From assembly GCF_003001935.1 (NCBI RefSeq), contig NZ_PVNG01000022.1:62001-126000 (forward strand): DNA of 64,000 bases, given 5' to 3'. The position numbers were made by a program, and so were the translations under genes. The notes below the pieces were generated by a model. It saw only the letters and a program-made list of their open reading frames with translations. It was not told where the DNA came from and searched no databases. How positions within the stretch are numbered: position 1 is the stretch's first letter; each line of letters starts with the position of its first letter. Below, in pieces: positions 25,516 through 33,051 of the stretch. This DNA comes from Nonomuraea fuscirosea (GTDB taxonomy: Bacteria; Actinomycetota; Actinomycetes; Streptosporangiales; Streptosporangiaceae).

Positions 25516-26478
25516 CGTGACCACGGGCACCGTCTCGGCGCCCGACTGCCTGGCCGCCCGCCGGGCCGCGCCGGGCGTCGGCCCCTCGCCCACGACGCCG
25601 CCGTCCGCCAGCGCCACCCACCGGCCCTGCGCCGCGACGGCGTGCGCCGGCTCGGGAACGAACTCCAGCGCCCGCTCCACCTCGGGCCGGCTCGGCACGG
25701 GCACGGGACGCGACCGCCAGTACAGCCACTGCACCACGATCAGCGGCCCCAGCGTGGTCAGCAGCGGCACCGCGCCGCCCCCGCCGAGGAAGGCCGCCAC
25801 CACGACCGCCAGCAGCGCCGCGTCCACGCCGGCCGCCGTCCACCCCGCGACCCGCCCGTAACTCCGGTACGCCACCAGCGGCCACAACGTCAGCATGAGA
25901 CAGTCACCGAGCCCGACCAGCGACGGCTCGGGAGCGCCCCGCGTGGCCAGCACCGGCGCGAACGGCAGCCCGTCCAGCCGCGCCACGAACTCCAGCGTCA
26001 GCGAGGTGAGACCCGTGGCCAGCGTGTCGTACAGGGTCAGCGCCGCGGCCAGCGCCGCCACCTGCGCGGGGCTGATGGCCGTCTGCACCCACAGGTTGAC
26101 CGCGCCCACGACCAGCAGGACGACCGCCACGTCGTTCAGCACCAGGACGACGCCGCTCCACCCGGCGAAGTACGCCGCCACGTCCCCGCCGCACAGCACC
26201 AGCGCGGCGAACCCGGCCACCCGCCCGCCCAGCACCGGGGCCAGCGTCAGCTGGGTGAACGTGAACACCACCACCCCGAACACCGACACCACGATCGCGA
26301 CCGGCACGTGCAGGTACGCGAACGGCATGGCCACCAGCGCGACGACCATGACGGCGATGTCGGCGCGGACGAACCGGCCCACCGGCGGACGCGGGATCGT
26401 GTAACGGGACAGGAACCAGGCGGACAGCGCGACCGTCAGCGCGATGAGCGCGTGCAGGCCGAGGACGTGCGGGATCAC
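25495..26478 (-). CDS. Presenilin-like (GxGD) nine-TM membrane protein with DUF5678-like tail
   Basis: 327 residues from GTG 26478, which overlaps the ligase stop (GTGA) and has AGGAG upstream. Nine hydrophobic segments are visible. The sixth contains ALTLYDTLATG (YD) and the seventh SLVGLGDCLML (GLGD), the two catalytic-aspartate motifs of presenilin/signal peptide peptidase proteins. The ninth (AVPLLTTLGPL) has a Pro-Leu-Leu where the family has PAL. The C-terminal 60 residues (GRWVALADGGVVGEGPTP) resemble a small cytoplasmic DUF5678 module. Intramembrane cleavage of the co-encoded peptide is inferred, not shown. Confidence 0.75.
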   Translation of the reverse strand: MIPHVLGLHALIALTVALSAWFLSRYTIPRPPVGRFVRADIAVMVVALVAMPFAYLHVPVAIVVSVFGVVVFTFTQLTLAPVLGGRVAGFAALVLCGGDVAAYFAGWSGVVLVLNDVAVVLLVVGAVNLWVQTAISPAQVAALAAALTLYDTLATGLTSLTLEFVARLDGLPFAPVLATRGAPEPSLVGLGDCLMLTLWPLVAYRSYGRVAGWTAAGVDAALLAVVVAAFLGGGGAVPLLTTLGPLIVVQWLYWRSRPVPVPSRPEVERALEFVPEPAHAVAAQGRWVALADGGVVGEGPTPGAARRAARQSGAETVPVVTFLQPVE

Positions 26479-27872
26479 CGGACTCCTAGCGGTACGGGGG
26501 CGGCGTGCTCGAAGCTGTGCTCGATCAGGTCCGCCCTGACCTGGCAGGGGGTAGGCAGGTCGTCGGGGGTCTCGACCAGGGCGATGCCCTTGATCGGCAG
26601 CCCGGTGGCCCGCTCCTCCAACCGGCTGAGCAGGGTCGGGTCGTCCTTGCCCGACACCACGAACAGGACGTCGTCCTCGACCGCGTACCTCGTCGGCAGC
26701 GGCAGCGCCCGCTCGCCCTGGAGCAGGTCGAGGACGTCGCGGGTGGTCAGGCCGTCCGTCCCGGTGAGGCGGCCGAGAACGCGGGAGGTCGCCGGGATCG
26801 CCGCCATCGCGCACGTCGCGGGCGCGGACTCGGGCAGCGTCTTGACCAGGTCGCCGGTCACGTACCGGAGCAGGAGGGTGGTGTCGCGGAAGGAGGAGTA
26901 CGGGGTGATGACGAGGACCCCGGTCGTGTCCGGCGCGGCCGGCTCCAGCGTGACCGGGTCCAGCACCTCCACCAGCCCCTGGTCGGCCGGCAGATGCAGG
27001 TGCCCGTCGTCGCACACCTGCCCGGTGACCGGGGCGATCTCCGTCATCGAGTAGCCGTCGAAGACCTTGGCGCCCAGCACCTCCTCGGCCCGCACCCGCA
27101 GCGCGTCGGTCAGCACCTCACCGCCCGACCACACCTCGATCAGCCCGAAGTCGCGCGGGCTCCAGCCGCTCCGCTCGGCCTCCTGGACGAGTGCCGCGAG
27201 ATAGGACGCGGTCACGTTGACATGGCTGATCAGCGGGCGCTTGCCGGGCACGTGCAGCGGTGTGGCCAGCCGGTCGAGGGCGGTGCGCGGATCGATCATG
27301 CCGAGATGCACGAACCCGGCGCCCGTCATGGGCACCGCCCGCTCGGCCACCACCTGGGCGATCGACCGCGAGCTGATGGCGTTGGCCCAGAGATGCTCCT
27401 CGCGCACCCCGCCGGTCAGCATGAGCGCCAGCGCCGCCATCGAGGACATCAGCTCGACCTCGTACGCGGAGAACCAGACCAGCGTGGGGCTGCCCGTCGT
27501 CCCAGTGGTGTGGGCCAGCACGGCGGGACGGGCCCGGTCCGACACGAAGGCGGCCGGCATGCCGCGCAGCGCCTGCTTGGGCGTCGGGGGCAGATCGGCG
27601 AGGGCCATGCCAGGCTCGCCGAGGCGGCGGTAGTAGGGGACCTCCGCCAGCGCGTGCTTCATCGTCCTGCGCAGGCGCCGCTTCGTGAGATCCTCCTGGA
27701 TCTCCGGATCGGCGGCGGCCAGCATGTCGTCGGAGCCCTCACCGGGCGACCCGAACGCCTCCATGGTGGCCCGCGTGTCGTCCACCAGCGCGCGCACGTC
27801 CCGGATCCGGAACCGCCGGCCGGACATCATCGTCCACGCGTAGCCCAGTTGCCGCATCGCTGTGCCGAACAC
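26475..27872 (-). CDS. PaaK-like adenylate-forming enzyme
   Basis: 465 residues from GTG 27872 with GGAGGAAGG upstream. Adenylation motifs: P-loop LAHTTGTTGSPTLVWFS (A3), SGGEVLTDALRVRAEEVLG, DGYSMTEIAPVTGQ (A5) and LLLRYVTGDLVKTL (A7). The closest described relatives are phenylacetate-CoA ligases and CapK-type enzymes, which activate carboxylates as acyl-AMP. It lies between a 25-residue peptide gene and the GxGD gene, so it may activate the peptide C-terminus or a fatty acyl group to be attached. No carrier protein or thioesterase is nearby. Confidence 0.87.
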   Translation of the reverse strand: MFGTAMRQLGYAWTMMSGRRFRIRDVRALVDDTRATMEAFGSPGEGSDDMLAAADPEIQEDLTKRRLRRTMKHALAEVPYYRRLGEPGMALADLPPTPKQALRGMPAAFVSDRARPAVLAHTTGTTGSPTLVWFSAYEVELMSSMAALALMLTGGVREEHLWANAISSRSIAQVVAERAVPMTGAGFVHLGMIDPRTALDRLATPLHVPGKRPLISHVNVTASYLAALVQEAERSGWSPRDFGLIEVWSGGEVLTDALRVRAEEVLGAKVFDGYSMTEIAPVTGQVCDDGHLHLPADQGLVEVLDPVTLEPAAPDTTGVLVITPYSSFRDTTLLLRYVTGDLVKTLPESAPATCAMAAIPATSRVLGRLTGTDGLTTRDVLDLLQGERALPLPTRYAVEDDVLFVVSGKDDPTLLSRLEERATGLPIKGIALVETPDDLPTPCQVRADLIEHSFEHAAPVPLGVR

Positions 27873-27893
27873 GCCTCACCTTCCTCCGCCGTT

Positions 27894-27920
27894 CCCCCCG
27901 GGGGCTGATCCCCCGGGGGG
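27894..27920 (-). promoter_or_regulatory. 11-bp GC hairpin between the peptide and ligase genes
   Basis: CCCCCCGGGGG pairs perfectly with CCCCCGGGGGG around a five-base loop, 20 bp after the peptide stop and 21 bp before the ligase start. It probably acts as an attenuator that makes more peptide message than enzyme message, as often seen in peptide precursor operons. Confidence 0.6.
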
Positions 27921-27939
27921 CGTGAACCTGCCCGGCGGG

Positions 27940-28017
27940 TCAGCCGATGTGCACGAACACCGCGGTGGACAGGGCGCTGACGGCGTACTTGGCGTAACGG
28001 CGAGCGGTCTTGATCAT
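27940..28017 (-). CDS. Small cationic-hydrophobic peptide (25 aa), candidate precursor
   Basis: A 26-codon gene too short for usual gene callers. ATG at 28017 is preceded by GAGGGAGAG, an excellent ribosome site. The product begins MIKTARRYAKY (five positive charges) and ends in the hydrophobic STAVFVHIG with C-terminal glycine. It could be a membrane-inserting peptide or pheromone precursor. It is the first gene of an operon with the adenylate-forming enzyme and the GxGD protein, behind an 11-bp repeat promoter. I found no known family to name it after. Confidence 0.7.
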   Translation of the reverse strand: MIKTARRYAKYAVSALSTAVFVHIG

Positions 28018-28086
28018 GGGCTCTCCCTCTCGTTCCCAGGACGGGGCTCGACGCCCCCTCTCACACGGCAACGATCAGTTCAGGCC

Positions 28087-28114
28087 CTACAAAGTGACTA
28101 CAGAGCCGCTACAG
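28087..28114 (-). promoter_or_regulatory. SARP-type direct repeats upstream of the peptide operon
   Basis: On the minus strand CTGTAG (28114-28109), CTGTAG (28103-28098) and TTGTAG (28092-28087) are spaced exactly 11 bp apart. SARP activators bind hexamer/heptamer direct repeats with 11-bp spacing just upstream of the -10 box. The array lies 70 bp before the peptide ATG and its distal copy overlaps the stop codon of the preceding gene. Confidence 0.65.
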
Positions 28115-28879
28115 GGCTCTCTTCGGCCTGCGCCGGCGGAGACCGGCGAGCGCGGCCACCGTGATCACGAGCCCCGCCGCCACCACCATCCGCCCATCCG
28201 GCCCCGCCTCCCCACCGGCCCCCGTCGCCACCCCTCCGGTGGGAGTCTCCTCCGGGGTTTCGGCGGGGGTCTCCGTCTCGGTGGGTTCGGAGGTCTCCGT
28301 GTCGGTGGCGTCGGGGCTGGGGCTCTCGCTCGGGGACTGGCCCGCCCCGGCGACCGTGAGGGGGTACTCCTTCAGGGAGTCCTTGTCCTTCACCTCACAC
28401 TCGATCACCGGCCCCTGAGGGCGGGGGCCGAAGTTGATCGCGGCCGCGTGCACCGTGCCGCTGCCGGGCTTCCCCGGCGTCGTCCGCACCTCGGCCGTCG
28501 AGGGGAGCACGATGGGCTCGCCCGGCACGACGGCGTCGAGCGGCGCGACTCCGGTGGCCGAGGTCAAACCGTCGATACCGCTGATGCCCGCGTAGACGTA
28601 CATGTTCACCTCGCCCTCCAGGCCCGTCTCGGGGGCGAGCAACTGGGAGCCCGCCGCGTAGGCGCCGGTCCAGCCGATGGTCATCTGTGTCTTCACCGTG
28701 GCCTGCGCCGGCACCGTCAGCCCGACGTCGATGCTGACGGACTGCTTTTCTTGCGTGGCCCTGGTGGTGCACTCATATTCCACGACCTCCTGGACCTTGG
28801 CGGAGGCCGTCCCGTGTGCGGCGGGAGAGGCGGCGCAGGACAAGATCACGGCGGCTAAGACGGCCAGCGGGACACGCAC
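28109..28879 (-). CDS. Secreted, C-terminally membrane-anchored protein
   Basis: 256 residues from GTG 28879 (GAGGAG five bases upstream). Signal peptide VPLAVLAAVILSCAASPAAHG is followed by a beta-rich extracellular domain with two cysteines (EYECTTRATQEKQ and VIECEVKDKD), then a Ser/Thr/Glu/Pro-rich linker of about 50 residues and a C-terminal anchor (MVVAAGLVITVAALAGL followed by RRRRPKR). No LPxTG motif is seen. It is upstream of the peptide operon on the same strand, but an imperfect hairpin and the repeat array separate them. Function unknown. Confidence 0.78.
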   Translation of the reverse strand: MRVPLAVLAAVILSCAASPAAHGTASAKVQEVVEYECTTRATQEKQSVSIDVGLTVPAQATVKTQMTIGWTGAYAAGSQLLAPETGLEGEVNMYVYAGISGIDGLTSATGVAPLDAVVPGEPIVLPSTAEVRTTPGKPGSGTVHAAAINFGPRPQGPVIECEVKDKDSLKEYPLTVAGAGQSPSESPSPDATDTETSEPTETETPAETPEETPTGGVATGAGGEAGPDGRMVVAAGLVITVAALAGLRRRRPKRAL

Positions 28880-28996
28880 GGCGGCTCCTCTGCGACGGAC
28901 GGTGCACAAGGGAGACGGGGTGAACGTGCACTCGGTTGTCACAGAATGCCGCTCGTCCTGGCCGGGCGAGAAGACCGATCACCTACAACGCGTGCG

Positions 28997-29479
28997 TCAA
29001 CATACGTCGATGTAGTAGACCGGATCCCAGTCGACGCGAACGATCTTGCCCGCGTCGATGGTCCGCAGCGTCTTCTTGTTCTTGTCCATCAGGACGACCT
29101 TCGCGTTGTTGACCTGGTGGTTGGAGACGGCGCCGTCGCCGATGAAGTTGGACACCCAGCGGTCGTCCGGCCTGCAGTAGGTCACCTCGAAGACGGTGTG
29201 CTCGCCGTCGCCCTCACCGGCGGCCAGGCACGCGTACTCGCTGTCGCAGTTGTGCAGCATGGTGTCTCTGAGCAGTGTGGACGCGTCGGGGGTCACGGTC
29301 TCGTGCGGACCGAAGAACTGCATCCACGGCTCCCACGCCGCCGTGCCGGCACCGGCCCCCTGGCTTTCCGACTCCTTCGCCTGCGCCGCCGGCGCGCCCG
29401 CGGACAGCGCCGTGACGAGCGCGAGAACGACGACAGAGGCCGACGCGACTCCGGGCCGTCGCTTCATGAAGCTCCGCAT
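28997..29479 (-). CDS. Small secreted protein, peptidase-inhibitor I36-like
   Basis: 160 residues from ATG 29479 with AAGGA upstream. A typical signal peptide (GVASASVVVLALVTALSAGAPAAQA) is followed by a mature domain with four cysteines: HNCDSEYACLAAG, EVTYCRPDD and the terminal YYIDVC. The spacing and VSNFIGDGAVSNHQVNN stretch recall the I36 inhibitor/beta-gamma-crystallin-like family of actinomycetes, but similarity is weak. Monocistronic. Confidence 0.7.
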   Translation of the reverse strand: MRSFMKRRPGVASASVVVLALVTALSAGAPAAQAKESESQGAGAGTAAWEPWMQFFGPHETVTPDASTLLRDTMLHNCDSEYACLAAGEGDGEHTVFEVTYCRPDDRWVSNFIGDGAVSNHQVNNAKVVLMDKNKKTLRTIDAGKIVRVDWDPVYYIDVC

Positions 29480-29553
29480 GATCGGGTCCTTTCTCAGCGT
29501 TCGGACCAGACCAGTCAAACAACGACCCGCTGCAGATCGGCTTCTGCTCGGCT

Positions 29554-30468
29554 TCACCCAGGGCGTTCCGCGGTGCCCTGGGCGGCCAGGAAGGCGGAGA
29601 TCTGGGCCGCTCCGGTCCGTCGCAGCCAGGTACGCAGGTCCATCAGGCCGGGGTGCAGGGCGCGGGTGAAGGCGACGTCGGCGCGGTAGCCGCGTTCGTT
29701 CAGCCAGGTGTAGGCGTAGGCGAACTCCTCGCCGATCCGCGCGATCGTCTCGATCGGGATCTCCACGTACGGCAGCGGCCGGCCGACGGCTTCGGAGATC
29801 TCGGCGGCGATCCGGCGCGGGGTGAGTTCGTCGCCGGCCAGGTCGACCGCGCGGCCGATCCACTCGCCCGGCTGGGCGAAGGCCAGCGCGGCGAAGACGC
29901 CGACGTCGTCGACGGCCATGATCTGCTGCGGTACGTCGGCGGCGAACGCGGTCGCGACGGTGTCGTCGTGCAGGTGGTACGCGCCGGTGTAGTTCTCCAT
30001 GAAGGAGACCGGGCGCAGGAAGGTCGCGGGCAGGCCCAGCCGGATGATGTGCTGTTCGACCCGCCACTTGCTGATCACGTTGCCCGGCAGTCTCTCGGTG
30101 TCGTGGCGGCCCGCGCCGGCCAGCGAGGCGTAGACCAGGTGCCGGACGCCGGCGGCGTGTGCCGCGTCGGCGACGTTGCGGCCCCAGCGGACCTCGTCCT
30201 CGGCCGAGAAGCCCGCGGGGGTGCCCGGGGATCCGACGGTGGGCTGCACGCTGAACAGGCCGTGGGCGTCTTCGGCGGCGGCGACGAGGGAGGCGGGGTC
30301 GTCCATCTCGGCGCGGACGAGTTCGGCGCCCGCCTGTGCCAGCGCGCGGGCCGCCGGGGCGTCCGGATCGCGCGTCACCGCCCGTACCCGCCAGCCGCCG
30401 GCGAGCAGCTGCGCTGTCACGGCCCGGCCCTGCAGGCCGGTCGCTCCCACGACCACGATGGTCTTCAC
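29554..30468 (-). CDS. NmrA-like NAD(P)-binding protein
   Basis: 304 residues from GTG 30468, chosen for GGAG eight bases upstream. Glycine-rich motif VVVGATGLQGRAVTAQLL, VRAVTRDPDAPAARAL, and SFMENYTGAYHLHDDTV are typical of NmrA/HSCARG-type proteins that bind NAD(P) and act as redox sensors or reductases. It is divergent from a TetR gene, with two inverted copies of GGGGTGGCCC in the shared promoter, so it is probably repressed by that TetR. Confidence 0.9.
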   Translation of the reverse strand: MKTIVVVGATGLQGRAVTAQLLAGGWRVRAVTRDPDAPAARALAQAGAELVRAEMDDPASLVAAAEDAHGLFSVQPTVGSPGTPAGFSAEDEVRWGRNVADAAHAAGVRHLVYASLAGAGRHDTERLPGNVISKWRVEQHIIRLGLPATFLRPVSFMENYTGAYHLHDDTVATAFAADVPQQIMAVDDVGVFAALAFAQPGEWIGRAVDLAGDELTPRRIAAEISEAVGRPLPYVEIPIETIARIGEEFAYAYTWLNERGYRADVAFTRALHPGLMDLRTWLRRTGAAQISAFLAAQGTAERPG

Positions 30469-30513
30469 GAAATGTCTCCAGACGGTAGGCACGCGGCGGC
30501 CAACTCCCTAAGT

Positions 30514-30560
30514 GGGGTGGCCCCCCGGTTATGGGTGAGTACGATATGGAGGGCCACCCC
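30514..30560. promoter_or_regulatory. Inverted operator pair in the NmrA/TetR promoter
   Basis: GGGGTGGCCC (30514-30523) and GGGCCACCCC (30551-30560) are perfect reverse complements. Similarity extends outwards (AAGT versus AAAC before each GGGG), so each is one operator copy facing opposite directions. Confidence 0.75.
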
Positions 30561-30586
30561 GTTTACGCAAGCCCGCCGGAGCACAC

Positions 30587-31198
30587 ATGCCGCCCGACAG
30601 CCGTACGACCGCATCCGTGCGGCCGATGCGCGCGGACGCCCGCCGCAACTACGACCGCATCCTGACCGCCGCCGCCGAGGCCATCGCCGAGCAGGGAGCC
30701 GAGGCGTCGTTGGAGGAGGTCGCGCGGCGGGCCGGCGTCGGCTCGGCCACGCTGCACCGCCACTTCCCCTCCCGGCAGCGGCTGCTGGAGGCCGTCTTCC
30801 GCGACAAGGTCGAGGACCTGTGCGCCGTCGCCGCCGACCTGGCCGCCGACCCCGACCCGGGGCGGGCGCTGGCGACCTGGCTGGGAGCGGTCGCCCGGCA
30901 CGCCGTGTCCAACCGGGGCCTGGCCGCCTCGCTGATGCGCGGCGCCCACGACGGCGATCCCGCCTGGGGCGCCACCTGCCACACGATGATCACCGACGCC
31001 GGAGCAGACCTGCTGGCCCGCGCCTGCCGGGCGAACGCCGCACGCCCCGAGGTCTCGATCACGGACCTGCTCACCCTCGTCAACGCCATCTGCCTGGCCG
31101 TCGAACACGACCCCGACGGCACCACCCACGCCGACCGCCTGCTCACCCTCGCCCTCACCGGAATCCGCCCTGAGGGACCCCAGGTGGTGAACCGGTGA
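30587..31198 (+). CDS. TetR family regulator (HTH near SbtR-like C-domain)
   Basis: 203 residues. HTH region ILTAAAEAIAEQGAEASLEE with AGVGSATLHRHFPSRQRLLE, followed by a C-terminal SbtR-type domain (AVARHAVSNRGLAASLMRGA). The start codon at 30587 lies 26 bp from the proximal operator; the second ATG at 30626 (MRADARRNYD) is also plausible. It likely controls the divergent NmrA gene. Its stop codon lies in a repeat copy (31186-31305). Confidence 0.88.
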   Translation: MPPDSRTTASVRPMRADARRNYDRILTAAAEAIAEQGAEASLEEVARRAGVGSATLHRHFPSRQRLLEAVFRDKVEDLCAVAADLAADPDPGRALATWLGAVARHAVSNRGLAASLMRGAHDGDPAWGATCHTMITDAGADLLARACRANAARPEVSITDLLTLVNAICLAVEHDPDGTTHADRLLTLALTGIRPEGPQVVNR

Positions 31199-31305
31199 CC
31201 ACGCGGGGCGGGTGGCGGCGTCGCCATGGTGAACCGGTGACCACGCGGGACGGCCGCCCATGCCGCGGGTGGCGGCGTCCCCGCGGTGAACCGGTGACCA
31301 CGTGG
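31186..31305 (+). repeat. Stop-codon repeat after the TetR gene, 3 copies
   Basis: GGTGAACCGGTGACCACG occurs at 31186, 31228 and 31285 with units of 42 and 57 bp. A second block, GGGTGGCGGCGTC, is repeated at about 31209 and 31268. The first copy holds the true stop TGA of the TetR gene (31196-31198); the others carry the same TGA in the same context. Confidence 0.9.
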
Positions 31306-31474
31306 ATGGTCAACGTTGCGCACGTGACGGCGCCCGGCCCTGTGCGGGCTCAGCGGCCGTTTTCCTGGAGGCCCTCAGCCACGTGCGGAGGGTGGCGGTG
31401 CCGTCGGCTCTGCCGTAAAGGATGAGGGTCGGTGAAGAGAAGACGACGGAGACCCCCGCGACCGCGGAAGCCCC

Positions 31475-31640
31475 TCAGACCTGTCCGATCCCGCCATCCA
31501 CGGGCCGGTCGATCCCGGTGACCCGCTGGGAACCGACGCTCTCGCCGGACGAAGATCCCGAGCGGATCGCCATCCGCGAGGCGCTGCCCTTCGGGAAGGC
31601 TCTGTACGACCGGCGGATTGCTCGCGCCGCTTGATCTGGC
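31475..31640 (-). pseudogene. C-terminal remnant of a short-chain dehydrogenase
   Basis: The minus strand reads RAFPKGSASRMAIRSGSSSG, then SQRVTGIDRPVDGGIGQV and a stop. VTGID-PVDGG is the standard C-terminal signature of classical SDRs, and FPKGRA-R is typical 25 residues before it, but the intervening sequence is out of register and the Rossmann and catalytic parts are missing. The rest of the 31,306-31,684 interval holds no other gene I can support. Confidence 0.55.
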
Positions 31641-31684
31641 CGACCGGCTGACGGTGGGCGGGGCGGTGGTCGTAGGGTTCGGGT

Positions 31685-32560
31685 ATGTCGTTCATCGTCA
31701 CGACGGGTGCCACCGGTGCGCTTGGTGGCAGGATCGCCGCGCTGCTGGCCGAGGCCGGTGCCGAGCAGCGGCTCGTCTCGCGGCGGGCCGTCGGGCGCGC
31801 GCCCCGGCTCGATCGCGCGACGGCCGTCGATGCCGAATACGGTGACCCGGCGGCGATGCGGCGGGCGCTCGACGGGGCCTCGACCGTGCTGTTCGTGTCC
31901 GGGTCGGAGAGCGCCGACCGTCTCGACCGGCACCGCGCCTTCGTGGCCGCCGCCCGTGACGCCGAGGTGGCTCATCTGGTGTACGTCTCCTTCTACGGCG
32001 CCGCTCCCGAGGCCACGTTCACGCTGGCGCGCGATCACTGGGCCACCGAGCAGTGCATCCGCGAGAGCGGGCTGGCCTTCACCTTCCTGCGCGACAACCT
32101 GTACGCCGACTTCCTGCCCGCCATGGCCGGCGACGACGGCGTGATCAGGGGGCCGGCGGGGCGCGGGCGGGTGGCGGCCGTGGCCCAGGACGACATCGCG
32201 CGGGCGGCGGCCGGCGTGCTGCTGCGGCCGGGACCGCACGAAGGGGCGACGTACGACCTCACCGGGCCTCAGGCGCTGACGCTGGAGGAGGTGGCCGCCA
32301 CCATGACCGAGGTGACCGGGCGGGAGGTCGCCTATCACGAGGAGACGGTGGCGGAGGCGTACGAGTCGCGCCGGGTCTATGGTGCGCCCGCGTGGCAGGT
32401 CGAGGCCTGGGTGTCGACCTACCTGGCGATCGCGGCCGGGGAGCTCGAAGGGGTCACCGACGCGATCCCCGTCCTCACCGGCGAACCGGCCACGACCTTC
32501 GCGGATCTCCTCAGGCGGCGAACACCTGAGAGTGGATCTGCTCAGGCGGTGAGCACTTGA
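31685..32560 (+). CDS. NAD(P)H-binding protein (NmrA/QOR2-like SDR)
   Basis: 291 residues. N-terminal VTTGATGALGGRIAALLAEA (GxxGxxG), VAHLVYVSFYGAAPEATFTL and AFTFLRDNLYADFLP match atypical SDRs of the NmrA/quinone reductase QOR2 type, which bind NADPH and reduce quinones or act as sensors. The last 15 residues are encoded by the 31-bp repeats that belong to the end of the convergent VOC gene, so the C-terminus was probably extended by repeat expansion. Confidence 0.9.
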   Translation: MSFIVTTGATGALGGRIAALLAEAGAEQRLVSRRAVGRAPRLDRATAVDAEYGDPAAMRRALDGASTVLFVSGSESADRLDRHRAFVAAARDAEVAHLVYVSFYGAAPEATFTLARDHWATEQCIRESGLAFTFLRDNLYADFLPAMAGDDGVIRGPAGRGRVAAVAQDDIARAAAGVLLRPGPHEGATYDLTGPQALTLEEVAATMTEVTGREVAYHEETVAEAYESRRVYGAPAWQVEAWVSTYLAIAAGELEGVTDAIPVLTGEPATTFADLLRRRTPESGSAQAVST

Positions 32561-32594
32561 GAGCGGAGCCGGTCAGACGGCGAACACCTGAGAG
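32511..32594 (-). repeat. 31-bp stop-codon repeat (3 copies) of the VOC gene
   Basis: Copies start at 32511, 32542 and 32573, exactly 31 bp apart, sharing TCAGGCGGCGAACACCTGAG with few changes. On the minus strand each contains the C-terminal codons and TGA of the VOC gene. The first two copies also encode the end of the convergent SDR gene. Confidence 0.92.
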
Positions 32595-32998
32595 TCGTCC
32601 GCGAACGCCTTGAACTCCAGGGCGTTGCCGGCCGGATCGAGCAGGAACATCGTCCACTGCTCGCCCGGCAGCCCCTCGAAACGCAGGTACGGCTCGATGA
32701 CGAACGCGATGCCCGCCTCCCGGAACCGGCCGGCCAGCTGGTGGAACTCCGGAATCGTGAGGATCAACCCGAAATGCGGCACGGGGACGTCGTGGCCGTC
32801 CACCGGGTTGTGCGCCCGCTGCGCCCGCGACGGCGCCAGATGGGTGACGAACTGGTGCCCGCGCAGGTTCCAGTCGATCCAGGTGCCCGAGCTGCGGCCC
32901 TGGGCGCAACCGATCAGATCGCCGTAGAAGTGGCGGGCCGCGTCGAGGTCGTCCACGGGGACGGCGAGGTGGAACCGGGGACGTGCGGGCGTGGTCAT
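32573..32998 (-). CDS. VOC family protein
   Basis: 141 residues from ATG 32998 with AAGGAG nine bases upstream. FHLAVPVDDLDAARHFYGDL, GHQFVTHLAPSRAQRAHNPV and FLLDPAGNALEFKAF are typical of VOC proteins of the fosfomycin/catechol-dioxygenase-like single module type. His and Glu residues at the expected metal-binding places (FHLAV, HFGLIL, ALEFKAF) are present. Substrate unknown. Confidence 0.87.
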   Translation of the reverse strand: MTTPARPRFHLAVPVDDLDAARHFYGDLIGCAQGRSSGTWIDWNLRGHQFVTHLAPSRAQRAHNPVDGHDVPVPHFGLILTIPEFHQLAGRFREAGIAFVIEPYLRFEGLPGEQWTMFLLDPAGNALEFKAFADDSQVFAV

Positions 32999-33051
32999 AG
33001 GGGGAATCTCCTTTCCGAGATGATCACTAGGTACCCGCCGCCGCGGGAAGC

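Noticed and set aside
30653..31173. Continuation of the plus-strand 506-codon ORF over the TetR gene
   Set aside because: Same strand but wrong frame; the TetR HTH is in the overlapping frame starting at 30587.
31422..31634. Plus-strand ORF of 70 codons (VGEEKTTETPATAEAP)
   Set aside because: No ribosome site and it is antisense to the SDR remnant, whose C-terminal signature is recognisable.
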